Assembly: GCA_025210795.1 (NCBI GenBank)
Contig: JAOAQZ010000042.1
Location: forward strand, 1 to 64,000
DNA length: 64,000 bases
DNA from: Cohaesibacter sp.
GTDB lineage: Bacteria; Pseudomonadota; Alphaproteobacteria; Rhizobiales; Cohaesibacteraceae
Reading direction: 5' to 3'
In this document: positions 34,222 to 43,800 of the stretch, one piece after another
Numbering within the stretch: position 1 is the stretch's first letter
Layout: every line of letters begins with the position of its first letter
Translations under genes and position numbers: made by a program
Notes under the pieces: generated by a model
The model's database searches: none
The model's input: only the letters and a program-made list of their open reading frames with translations
What the model was told of the DNA's origin: nothing

Positions 34222-37200
34222 CTAATCCAGCGCCAATGTCAGCCGGATAGACCCTTGATGATCCTGATAGGAAGAGGACAGCCGTCCGTCATAGCGGGTT
34301 TCAAGGGCCAAGCCATTTTCCAGATTAACGGAGAGGCCCAGATTGGCCGCAAGCGCATGCCTTGAATTGCCTTTGTTTTTGATATCCAGAGACTGACCGG
34401 CCAGATTGGCAGATAGCTGGTTATCAGGATCGGTCAACTCACTCCGCCAGCCAATCCCGAACAAAGGCGTAATTTCGTTGTTGCCAACCTGCATGGTCTT
34501 TTCAAACCGCACGCCAATATCGCTATAAACCATGGTTTTTTGAGAGGCCGCCACAGTCAGATTAGCAACGCCAGCGCCTGTTTCGGTAAAGCCATCAATG
34601 CGGGCATGATGAACCTCAATTCCGGCAAATGGAATGATCTCAAAGGTTTGGGCCAGCTCAAGCGCCCGGGAAATCTCCGCCGAGGCAGAAAAAACATGCC
34701 CGCTATAATTGGCATTTGCGGTTGTTGCAGCGCCCCCTAAAAGAACCGAGCGCTTGGCATCAAAAGTCTGATGCCCATATTGCACATAGCCACCAAGAGC
34801 AAAGTCGCCAAGCGAGAGCTCACCGTTCAGGCCAGCCACAAACCCTTCAACCGTGACAGAGTTGCCGCCGCCCTGATCTCCAGCTGTTTGCGTATACCCG
34901 CCATAGGCCCCCAGAACCGCGTCGCTTGGGAAGGTATAATAGCCACCGCCCATAAAGCCGAATGTATTGGTGTCGGTATTGGCAGCGCCATCGCGGCCTT
35001 CATAACGCCCGACCCCGGCCAGGAACTTACCCCAGACAGACCAGAAGCCTTTCGGCATCTCAGCGGAAGGGGCTTGCGTAAATGCGCGCAAGGCCTTGGT
35101 CGCTTCGTCTTCTTTCTCTTCCGCAGCATAGGAGCGGATATAAGAGCTCATGGCACCATTGTGAGAACTGGAGCCAACGGTAACACCACTTCCCTGGCGC
35201 AATTGCCCAAGCACATTGGAAACAGCATTAAGGCTGCCCAACAAAGTATTGGTGCCCTGGCCGTGAATATCGCCCTTCAGGCTCTTCAGCGTTTCATCAA
35301 GCTTGTCGTCAGAGGTGTTCTTGATGAGTTTGAACAGGGATTGAACCTTGGCATTTTTACTATCAAGTCCTGACTGCAAAAGCGACATGACTGCGCTCTC
35401 GCGCGTTTTGCCCTTGGCTGCTGCCATATCGCGTTTCACATCAACAGACATAATAAGGCCGGACAGGCTTTTTTGGGCGCTCGCCTTATAAAAGGCGGAG
35501 CTACTTTTCACTTCCTTGAACTCACCCTGAATTGGTGTAAAGCGCGTATTGATGATTGTGGCGGTCTTGGTTGTTCCATCAAGGCTGTCATCAGGGATCA
35601 CCTCCAAAGTGGCCTGAGCGACATCAAGGGTGCCATCAACATTCAGTTGGCCGGTTTTACCCGCCTCGTTCATCTCAACCTTCAGGTTAGACCCATCACC
35701 AAAGGTCACATCTCCAGTCACATCCAAAGAGGTTTGAACCAATGTGGGGGCTTTGATCCGGATAGTACCAAGCGTGTTGACCTTGCCCTCAAGTTCGCCA
35801 ATGCCTGACAATTCTGCCTGACGGTGGATATTGATTGTGGGGGCCCCAAGAAGGCTGTTATCTGCAAGTGAGACCTTACCTTGACGCAATTCAATGGCGT
35901 TAACGGCCCGCAAATCCTGATTTTGCAGCAGTGAAAGAGAAGCTGCCGCGTTATCGAGAGTCAATTTGTCAATGGTGGGGCTGATGTCAAGCGACAGATC
36001 TGTTGCCTGATCAATGGTTACATTGAAATAGGTTGAATGTTTGCAAAAGCCTTTTTCATCTGAATTACAGGTGGTGGTGGTCGTATTGTTGGGCTGCAAG
36101 GTCTGCATGCCTGTGACCGTATTGACCATATTCCAGCTGGCAAGATCGCTCCAATTGCCAGAACCGGCTTTGGCCGACACTTCTTTGAGCGGGTTATTGC
36201 GCTCAAGCCAGTCAAGATTGGCAGCAATTGAAGCATGGAAGACCACGTTGCCATAACCGCCATCATAGCCTGTTGGGTTTTCCTCTCGTGGACCACCGGA
36301 GTTTGAAACCCCAACCAAATAGCGCACACCATTGCGGGTGACAAACATCGGACCGCCACTATCGCCAGGGGCTGTTCCACCTTCTTCTGCATGAACAATA
36401 TCGCCTGGTTCGTTCTTGCCTGTCAGATGATCTTTGGGCGCATTAGGGTCATCCACGTCAAAGATGAGCATAGGCACCCCGACCTTAAACGGAGCGTCAT
36501 CCGGATCAATCGTTCCGGTTGGGGTCAAACCATTAAGCAGCTCCTGGGTCACAGGGCCTGTGCTTTCAAGATAGTTGCCTGCAACCCGTCTTTTGTCATC
36601 GGTCAGAGACAGAGACCGCCCACTGCCTATGCCATTTACATCCACATCAATCGCCCCGGCTCTGCCGTAGCCAACCAAGGTGATCTCCTCGCCTACGTCG
36701 GGGAGGGTGGTGAGGATTTGAGCGGCTTCAATAGACGTGATCGGCTTATCAAGTGAAATGATGGCAAGATCATAACTGTTGGTGGCGTCGATTTTCGGGC
36801 TATGAGGCTTGCCATAATTAGGATTGACGACAAAGCCGGAAATCAGGCTCTCATCCTGATTGTTCTGAAATTCGGCTGTTGCAGTTGCCTGATCTTTGCC
36901 TTGCTTATTGGAATCGGCCCGAAAGCTGATACCAAATGTCTTGGCTCCGGCTTTGGCAGGATCCACGTCCCCGACATCAATATTGGTATCAGGATTGTTT
37001 TCATCCACCAGACAATGCGCTGCAGTAACAATTGTACGCGAATTGATCAACGTGCCTGTGCAGGTGTTATTAAAGCTGCCACCCTGAAATTTCATGATAT
37101 TGGCAACATTGGCATAGCTGTTGGCCTGATCATAGAAGTTGGCGAGACCACCAGAATAGGTGCCATCTGATCGCAGCCCGATGGCTTGCGCATGAAATGT

Positions 37201-37263
37201 TGAAGACAAAAGAAGCGCGGACAGAAGTCCGGCTTTTCCAACTAAACGGAGCGGTTTATTCAT
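34222..37263 (-). CDS. Autotransporter with trypsin-like serine protease passenger
   Basis: A 1013-residue Type Va secreted protein. A signal peptide ends at ...STFHAQA (about residue 27). The S1 chymotrypsin-fold passenger has its triad in TAAHCLV (H83), SYDLAIISLDKPI (D165) and APGDSGGPMFV (S302). A repeat-poor beta-helical stalk of about residues 390-680 follows, then the autotransporter beta-domain (about 750-1013: WSVWGKFLAGVGRYEG through LTLALD). The last residue is Asp rather than the usual Phe or Trp. Start ATG 37263 has AGGGGA 7 bases upstream. It is divergent from a small secreted protein and precedes an Omp19-like inhibitor gene. Substrate unknown; cleavage may release the passenger. 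Confidence 0.92.
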   Translation of the reverse strand: MNKPLRLVGKAGLLSALLLSSTFHAQAIGLRSDGTYSGGLANFYDQANSYANVANIMKFQGGSFNNTCTGTLINSRTIVTAAHCLVDENNPDTNIDVGDVDPAKAGAKTFGISFRADSNKQGKDQATATAEFQNNQDESLISGFVVNPNYGKPHSPKIDATNSYDLAIISLDKPITSIEAAQILTTLPDVGEEITLVGYGRAGAIDVDVNGIGSGRSLSLTDDKRRVAGNYLESTGPVTQELLNGLTPTGTIDPDDAPFKVGVPMLIFDVDDPNAPKDHLTGKNEPGDIVHAEEGGTAPGDSGGPMFVTRNGVRYLVGVSNSGGPREENPTGYDGGYGNVVFHASIAANLDWLERNNPLKEVSAKAGSGNWSDLASWNMVNTVTGMQTLQPNNTTTTTCNSDEKGFCKHSTYFNVTIDQATDLSLDISPTIDKLTLDNAAASLSLLQNQDLRAVNAIELRQGKVSLADNSLLGAPTINIHRQAELSGIGELEGKVNTLGTIRIKAPTLVQTSLDVTGDVTFGDGSNLKVEMNEAGKTGQLNVDGTLDVAQATLEVIPDDSLDGTTKTATIINTRFTPIQGEFKEVKSSSAFYKASAQKSLSGLIMSVDVKRDMAAAKGKTRESAVMSLLQSGLDSKNAKVQSLFKLIKNTSDDKLDETLKSLKGDIHGQGTNTLLGSLNAVSNVLGQLRQGSGVTVGSSSHNGAMSSYIRSYAAEEKEDEATKALRAFTQAPSAEMPKGFWSVWGKFLAGVGRYEGRDGAANTDTNTFGFMGGGYYTFPSDAVLGAYGGYTQTAGDQGGGNSVTVEGFVAGLNGELSLGDFALGGYVQYGHQTFDAKRSVLLGGAATTANANYSGHVFSASAEISRALELAQTFEIIPFAGIEVHHARIDGFTETGAGVANLTVAASQKTMVYSDIGVRFEKTMQVGNNEITPLFGIGWRSELTDPDNQLSANLAGQSLDIKNKGNSRHALAANLGLSVNLENGLALETRYDGRLSSSYQDHQGSIRLTLALD

Positions 37264-37721
37264 TACTGATCCCCTACAAACAAGCCTCGGTTCTGGCCTG
37301 TTTGAGATAACGCACTGACGCCGCTGCCAGTGACCAATACGGATCAAATGACAGAGCAGATAAATCACAAAACTTGGTAATGCGAACAACATATCGCCTA
37401 GGATCGGTAATCAGGATCAGTTTACTTTGTTGTTTTAAGCGATCTTGGTTCCGATCTTCCCACGGGCCGGAGCAAATCATATTTCCCCCAAAGCGCCAAG
37501 ATCACCTCGTTCGAAATGGACAAACTGCCTAATATTCTGGACAAACTGCACAGTGATGTGAGTGACTTATCACAAATTTGGCGTTTCTGTTGGATTGGCT
37601 GTTGGTCAAATTGCCCTTTTAGCTACGCTAAGGGATGTCAATACACCTGTAGCACTTGAGAAACCGCAGATCCGCTCTTAGCGTTCTTGAAATAGGATTA
37701 AAGATGGTAAGGGCTAGAGAG
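37264..37721. promoter_or_regulatory. Divergent region between autotransporter and secreted-protein genes
   Basis: 458 bases without a gene. It holds the 12-bp direct repeat TGGACAAACTGC at 37517-37528 and 37538-37549, described separately. The rest shows no clear structure. Confidence 0.5.
37517..37549. repeat. Two 12-bp direct repeats, 21-bp period
   Basis: TGGACAAACTGC occurs twice, separated by 9 bases, so copies start 21 bases (two helical turns) apart, on the same face of the helix. This is typical of a response-regulator or activator tandem site. It is 254 bases upstream of the autotransporter and 173 bases upstream of the plus-strand gene. Confidence 0.7.
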
Positions 37722-38051
37722 ATGAAAAAACTGATATTTTCTGCAGCAGTTGCAATGGTCATAACAGGTGCCAGCTTCTCTACGTCAGCGCAGGCAAGGG
37801 CAGAAGTGCAGTTTGGATATATGCAGAATAACAAATTCTATTATGCCAGCAACAAGGGGATCTGGCAGAACCATCAGGAATGTAATGCCTTCTTTAAAAG
37901 AATTGGAGGCTGCAGCCGTTATAAAGCATGTGGTGAAATGGTCTACTATCCCGGTTTGAACAAACTGATCCAAGACCACTTACGCTCAGGTCGTAATAAA
38001 GCAGTTAAAATCAAAACAAACCGAACAAATTGCCTGATCAGACTGAAATAG
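37722..38051 (+). CDS. Small secreted Cys-containing protein, hypothetical
   Basis: A 109-residue protein with an N-terminal signal peptide (MKKLIFSAAVAMVITGAS, cleavage near ...SAQA at about 24). The mature part is basic and has four cysteines (QECNAFF, GCSRYKACGEM, NCLIRL), likely two disulfides, with aromatic residues (FGYMQNNKFYYAS). No family is recognised. ATG 37722 is chosen because the signal peptide starts there; ATG 37704 is an alternative. It lies divergent from the autotransporter gene, with the tandem repeat between them, so co-regulation is possible. Confidence 0.65.
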   Translation: MKKLIFSAAVAMVITGASFSTSAQARAEVQFGYMQNNKFYYASNKGIWQNHQECNAFFKRIGGCSRYKACGEMVYYPGLNKLIQDHLRSGRNKAVKIKTNRTNCLIRLK

Positions 38052-38134
38052 GTATCAATCGCCCTGACATATCGCATAAGCTGTCTAGGGGTGTCGTATG
38101 CAACGAACTGATAGGGCAAAGAAGCAGCGCAGAG

Positions 38135-38431
38135 ATGTCTAATAGAGGGTATTTCGGAATAGTCAGAGTTGATTGCGAAGGAGGTGGCGCAGATGCGCTT
38201 GTTCATGCGCAGCCTGAATTGGTCGATTGGGACGACATGATAGAGTTGGCCAACCAATTTGACCAGGGTTTCGATAAATCCTCACCCTATCGACATTTCC
38301 CAACAAGAATTTCCAAGGAAGAATACAAAGCCTTATTCGGGAGAGATATGCCTGATACCTTTTGGAAAAAGCTATTGCAAAGACTGCAGTCCAGTGCATT
38401 TGCAAAAAAGTTAAAATCAAGAAAAAACTGA
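38135..38431 (+). CDS. Hypothetical acidic protein
   Basis: A frame of 98 residues from ATG 38135 (GCAGAG just upstream). The middle is acidic (ELVDWDDMIELANQFDQGFDK) and the C-terminus basic (FWKKLLQRLQSSAFAKKLK). No signal peptide, membrane helix or known motif. A TTG at 38030 would extend it to 133 residues and overlap the preceding gene. Its amino-acid composition looks protein-like, but I cannot exclude that it is not expressed. Confidence 0.4.
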   Translation: MSNRGYFGIVRVDCEGGGADALVHAQPELVDWDDMIELANQFDQGFDKSSPYRHFPTRISKEEYKALFGRDMPDTFWKKLLQRLQSSAFAKKLKSRKN

Positions 38432-38747
38432 AGCCTTTCACAATACCCTGGCTACCTGCAGCGAAGGTGGCCGCCCCTTTCGGTAGGTGATAAAGATCGG
38501 TGGGCAAAATCTATCAGGCAAGAGGTGAGTTGAATGAGCAGCCCGAATATATCTGAAAACACAACCACTGCAGTCTAAGTCTGCATCAATATGCCGAGTT
38601 ATTACAAAATAGCAGTGCAGTTTTTAGCTAGCCGGATAGTGCACAACCTCATTAGCCGTACAAATGCAAATCGGCGTAAAAATAGGATGAGCTATTAGAA
38701 ATTATCTAATAATTTGAAAAATTTACTTTGTAATTGTAATGGGAAAG
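38432..38747. other. Intergenic region before tRNA-Ser
   Basis: 316 bases with no convincing gene, terminator or repeat; the part nearest the tRNA is strongly AT-rich. Confidence 0.4.
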
Positions 38748-38837
38748 TGGCGGAGAGGAAGGGATTCGAACCCTCGAGACAGTTACCCGCCTACGCCCTT
38801 AGCAGGGGCGCGCCTTCAGCCACTCGGCCACCTCTCC
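38748..38837 (-). tRNA. tRNA-Ser (anticodon GCT), CCA encoded
   Basis: Class II tRNA with a long variable arm. On the minus strand: GGAGAGG acceptor (5' end 38837), D-arm GGCCGAGTGGCTGAAGG, anticodon loop CTGCTAA, a variable arm after GGGCG, T-arm GGGTTCGAATCCC, CCTCTCC, discriminator G and an encoded CCA (38748-38750). It reads AGC/AGU serine codons. Confidence 0.94.
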
Positions 38838-38939
38838 GCAGACCGGTTTAAAGATTTGATCCATGCCCCGCAACTGCTTTTTTGTCATAGCTATGACATT
38901 TCCACATTTGGCTGGGTAAGGGACAAAAGGCGACATAAC

Positions 38940-38975
38940 AAAAAAGCCAGTCAGGGCAAGGCTCTGACTGGCTTT
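38940..38975 (-). terminator. Terminator of the GltB-like/diflavin reductase operon
   Basis: On the minus strand a perfect 12-bp stem (38943-38954 with 38964-38975, 9-base loop) is followed by a T-run (A-run 38940-38945 on the plus strand), 34 bases after the reductase stop. Confidence 0.88.
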
Positions 38976-39008
38976 GGGTTGCTTGAAGGCAAGTGTTAGC
39001 TGATAAAA

Positions 39009-40766
39009 TCAGTAAACATCACGAACATAGCGCTTGTCTTTTTTCAGCTTGTTCACATAGTCCTTGGCGGCGTCGCCGGACATACTGCCTTCCTTGGCAA
39101 TGATCTCATGCAGCGCAACGTCCACGTCTTTTGCCATGCGGGTTGCATCACCACAGACATAGAAATGACCGCCTTCTTCAAGGGCTGCAAAAAGGTCTTT
39201 TGATTGCTCGGCCATTCTGGTCTGAACATAGATCTTCTGCGCCTGATCACGCGAGAAGGCAAGATCAAGACGGCTCAGAACACCAGAAGACTGCATCTCG
39301 CTCAGCTCGTCCTTATAGACAAAGTCCGTGGCTTCATGCTGGTCACCAAAGAACAGCCAGTTCATGCCCTTGGCACCGATGGCCTCACGCTCCTGCAAGA
39401 AAGCACGGAATGGCGCAATACCGGTGCCCGGGCCGACCATGATCATAGGCACATCGTTATTTTGTGGCACGCGGAAGCTCTTGTTCGGTGTCATGAAGAC
39501 CTTGGCAGGCTCGGAGCCAACCCGGTCAGCAAGGAAGCAAGAGGCCACACCACCATGGTCGCGCCCATGGCTGTTATAGCGAACCGATGCAATGGTCAGA
39601 TGGACGCTGTCAGCAAACTTCTTGGAGCTGGAGGAGATGGAATAGGCCCGGTGCTGAAGCGGCTTGAGGAGACCGGTCAGTTCTTCAACTGACAGGGAAA
39701 TATGCGGGAACATATTCAAAAGATCCAGCGCATCCTTGGACCATAGGAAAGCCTCCATGGCTTCCTTGTCACCATGCTCGACAATATGGCTCAAATGCTC
39801 GTCATTGGCGCGTGCTTCAATAGCTTTGACAAAGTCGGAGGATGGCGTTGAAATCTCGTAATGGCTGAACATCAGCTCGGCCAACGAGACGTCCTTGCCC
39901 TCAACCGCTTCTTCACCAGAAAAGCCACATCTTTCAAGGAAGCTGGAGACAAGAGCGGGATCGTTGGTGGGGATCACGCCCATGGCATCACCGGCTTCAT
40001 AGGTCGGGCCATCATTTGAGAGATCAAACTCGTAATGGCGGATCTCTTTGGCAGAGCCTTCACCCGACAGAAGACGGTTACAGGTAACCGGTGCGGAGAA
40101 GGGGGTCTTGCGGGTCCATTTGGATTTCGGCGCTTTTGGAGCGGCTCCTGCAGCGGGAGCTGCGCCCGCGCTTGCCCCTTCAGGCTTGCGTTTGGCCAGC
40201 TCTTCAACCACGCCACTGGTCCAGGCTTCAGCGCTCTCTTCAAAATCTACATCGCAATCAACACGCGGCAGAATGCGCTTGGCACCCAACTGCTCAAGGC
40301 GCAGGTCAAACTGTTTGCCTGCCTCGCAGAACTCGTCATAGGCGGTGTCACCAAGGGCGAGAACGGAGAATTGCAGATCTTCAAGGCGCGGAGCAGAAGT
40401 GTCTTTAAGAGCATCCCAGAAGATTTCGGCATTGTCTGGCATTTCGCCCTCACCATAGGTGGAGGTAACGATCAGCACGTAATCCATCTGGGTAAGAGCC
40501 TCGACTTCGGTCTCATCCAAAGAGGCGAGAACAGCGTTAGAGCCGCCAGCGCGGATGGCTTCACACACATCTTCGGCCACAGTTTCGGAATTACCGGTCT
40601 GAGTGCCGTAAAAGACATTGACGGTCAGGGCCTGCGCAGCTTCCCCGGCAGAGGAGGCGCTGGCATCTTTGGTCATTTGGGTGTGAAGACCAGCATAGAA
40701 ACCTGAAAGCCAGGAGCGCTGATCTTCAGAGAAAGGGGTGTCATTTGGAATGAATGGAGCTTGCAT
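39009..40766 (-). CDS. Diflavin reductase, CysJ / cytochrome P450 reductase type
   Basis: A 585-residue NADPH-FAD-FMN electron carrier. The FMN flavodoxin domain has VFYGTQTGNSETVAEDV (about 51) and TSTYGEGEMPDNA; a Pro/Ala linker at about 205-220 joins it to the FAD/NADPH ferredoxin-reductase part, with RAYSISSS, GGVASCFL, MVGPGTGIAPFRAF and YVCGDATRMAKDV, and the C-terminal RYVRDVY ending in an aromatic residue that stacks on FAD. This resembles sulfite reductase flavoprotein (CysJ), but no CysI hemoprotein is in the window. It lies 66 bases downstream of a glutamate-synthase-like gene on the same strand, so it is probably the electron donor of that protein rather than of sulfite reductase. 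Confidence 0.9.
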   Translation of the reverse strand: MQAPFIPNDTPFSEDQRSWLSGFYAGLHTQMTKDASASSAGEAAQALTVNVFYGTQTGNSETVAEDVCEAIRAGGSNAVLASLDETEVEALTQMDYVLIVTSTYGEGEMPDNAEIFWDALKDTSAPRLEDLQFSVLALGDTAYDEFCEAGKQFDLRLEQLGAKRILPRVDCDVDFEESAEAWTSGVVEELAKRKPEGASAGAAPAAGAAPKAPKSKWTRKTPFSAPVTCNRLLSGEGSAKEIRHYEFDLSNDGPTYEAGDAMGVIPTNDPALVSSFLERCGFSGEEAVEGKDVSLAELMFSHYEISTPSSDFVKAIEARANDEHLSHIVEHGDKEAMEAFLWSKDALDLLNMFPHISLSVEELTGLLKPLQHRAYSISSSSKKFADSVHLTIASVRYNSHGRDHGGVASCFLADRVGSEPAKVFMTPNKSFRVPQNNDVPMIMVGPGTGIAPFRAFLQEREAIGAKGMNWLFFGDQHEATDFVYKDELSEMQSSGVLSRLDLAFSRDQAQKIYVQTRMAEQSKDLFAALEEGGHFYVCGDATRMAKDVDVALHEIIAKEGSMSGDAAKDYVNKLKKDKRYVRDVY

Positions 40767-40832
40767 GAGATTATGTCCAACTCAAAAGTCTAAAATCCGG
40801 GTGAAGAGGAGGGGCCGAGTGGCCCCGTCCGC

Positions 40833-43800
40833 TTATGACATCTGTTTGACCATTTCCATGCTGGCCGATGTTGCAAACAGGGCTTCATAGTCGGGTAGAT
40901 CCCCCATTGCAGCCCGGTTCAGACGGTCCTGAAGCAAGATCCAGCCATAGGTGCCGATGCTGTCCATCAGGCGGACATTTCGGTTTGACAAGGCTGTTTT
41001 ATAATCCTTCATCCGCTTGTCCGAAACCATCACGGCCAATTGCTCGTCGCTATAATTTGCCAGAGCCTGACGGGCGATGCCCGAGAGCTTGCTCATCAGA
41101 CCGAAATCTTCGGTCAGGATCAGCTTGCGAACGCCCCCATTCAATTGGGCCTCAGAGATTGCCTCTTCTCCGCGATAGCGAGCTTTGACCAATTGCTGGG
41201 CGGTATTGACCACGGCAAAGTTATTGATCAGCTCATGCATCAGGGCGCTATCAACCTCGCCATAACCGGGAATTGCACCCCCGGCAATGGTGTGGCCATC
41301 ACGATAAGCTTCCTTGAATTTGCGAATCTGGTGAGACACCAGCGCCTGGCCCAGCTCTTCCACCAGTTCCTTGCGGGAAGCGGCTTTGAGGATGGCCTCA
41401 TAATTCTGATAGGTCTCAAGGGCCAGCGGGGTCGCAAAGCGGAAGTTGGAAACTTCGCTCTCCCAATTGTCCAGAATGAACTGGGCCTTTTGAGAATTGG
41501 TGAATTTGATATGACGCTGCAAAAGAGCCTTGACCGCAAGCCGGTGAATGGCTGCGCGATCATTGTCACTATCAAGACGATGCAGTTTGACGGAATCATC
41601 AGAATAGAGATTTTGAAGCTGATCATAAGGGTCATACTGATAGGCCACGCCACCAGACATGCCATTACAGAAGCCCTTGCCAAAGCCGCCCAAATTCATC
41701 ACAGCGCCATTGGTCATATATTCGCAGCAGAAGTCACCAACCCCTTCAACAACCGCGGTCGCACCAGAGTTACGAACCGCAAAGCGGTCACCGGCACCAC
41801 CTTCAACAAACAGGGCAGAGCCCGTTGCGCCAAAGAGAGCAAAGTTACCGATGAGGTAGTTTTCCTTGTCGCCGCCACCGGGTGAGTGAACAACGATATT
41901 GCCGCCGGAAGCACCCTTGCCAACACCATCGTTACAGGTGCCCACATGATGCAGAACCATACCGGAGTTACAGAAGGCACCATAAGACTGACCGGCAGAG
42001 CCATGAGTGTGGATCTCAAGCATTTCAGGCTTGAGAAGATTGCGGCCGCGATCATCGGTGTAAACCATTGGCATGGTCGAGAGGTGCTTGTCAGACAATT
42101 CATGCTGCAGCATCCGCTCTACATCAATGGCGAACTGGCCACCAACGGTTTTGTTGCGGTTGTCCAACTTGCGCTTGACCACGATTTTTGCCTTGGTCTG
42201 GTGCTGCTGAACGGCTTTGTTTTTGAACTCTCTAAGGATACGATCATCAATATCGAAATTGGCTTCGAGATAGACCGGCTCCTTGACGAAAACCTCAGGC
42301 ACAACGGTGAGCATATTGCGCAGATCCATCTGGCCGATGGCCCGCTCATGCTTGACCAGATGCAGATAGTCGGCACGGCCACGTGCTTCGCGCAAGGAAG
42401 TAAAGCCCAAATCGGAGAGGATCTCGCGGGTTTCATGGGCAATATTCATCAGATATTGCGCCAGCGCTCTTGGATCACCTTCGAAGGTCTCAGCATTGGT
42501 GGTCAAACCAGCCGGACATTTGATGTTGCAATTCTTGGCCATAACGCATTTGAGCATCATCAGCGCGGTTGTACCAAACTCGAAGCTGTCACCACCCAGA
42601 AGACAGGATTTCACTACGTCAGAGGCTGTCTGGTGCGCGCCGGAGCAGCGCAGAATAACCTTCTCGCGCAGGCCATTGGCACAAAGCGCCTGATGAACCT
42701 CGGCAAGGCCGATCTCGGCTGCACGACCGGTATTCTTGAGCGATGTCACAGCCGCAGCACCCGTGCCGCCCGTGTTTCCGGCGATATTGATGATGTCAGC
42801 ACCCGCCTTGGCAACACCAACGGCGATGGTGCCAATCCCTTCGGACGATACCAGTTTGACAATCACGCGAACGCGCGCTGCTTTGGCATCATGGATGAGC
42901 TGTGCCAGATCCTCAATGGAATAGGTGTCGTGATGCGGAGGAGGGGAGATCAATTCCACACCCGGCGTGCCGCCACGGGCCGCTGCAATTTCTACCGTTA
43001 CTTTTGGCGCTGGCAGCTGACCACCTTCACCGGGCTTGGCACCCTGAGCAATCTTGATTTCCAGCTCTTCCAGGGTTGGATCGGCCAGATAACCGGTCCA
43101 GACCCCGAAACGACCAGAAGCAAGCTGTTTGATGCGGCTGGAGCGAATGGTGCCATAGCGGGACATATGCTCGCCGCCTTCACCGGAGTTGGAGAAACCA
43201 CCGGCCATGTTGGTGCCGTGGGCCACCGCTTCGTGGGCTGGTGAGACCAGAGCACCGTGCGACATGGCACCAGAGGCCAGGGTCGCGGTGATTTCATGGG
43301 CAGGCTGCACCTCGTCCAGGTCAATCTTGGGATTGCAATGCTCAATATTGCTGAAATAGTTCAGCGCAAGGCCGGAGGCTTTTACCTCAATCACATTGCC
43401 GGAGGTCTCCAGCTTGGACAGCTCATTGCCGAACTTTTCTTTCAAAGCAACCGACAGGGCCACAACACGCTCGGGCTTGCCGCGCTCGGGCAAGGTCAGC
43501 GAGAAGCAATCATCCCCTTTGGGCTCCACTTCAAGGCCGCGTACCACAAAGCAATTGTTGCCGATCAGGTCATGGGCAAACAATTCTTCTGCAAATTCTT
43601 CGGCGCTCAGTGCCCAGTTGATGTCAGCCGGGAAGGCCAGAACGTCACGCAGGGCGGCGGGGCGCTTTTCGCGCTCGAGTGCAAGATCGTGTGAGAATTC
43701 GCGATATTGCTTGGTGATCTTAAAGGCGTCGATTTCCTCGGGCTTACGGCGGGCAAAGCTTGTATGACGGTAGGCCTCGGCCCCCTTGCCATAGGCATCA

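Noticed and set aside
39009-40766. Calling the diflavin reductase cysJ of sulfate assimilation
   Set aside because: No cysI partner is near and the direct upstream neighbour is a glutamate synthase homologue, so the symbol was not assigned.
41886-43244. 452-codon plus-strand frame inside the GltB-like gene
   Set aside because: It is fully antisense to a strongly conserved gene and its translation shows no protein family; long antisense frames are common opposite biased codons.
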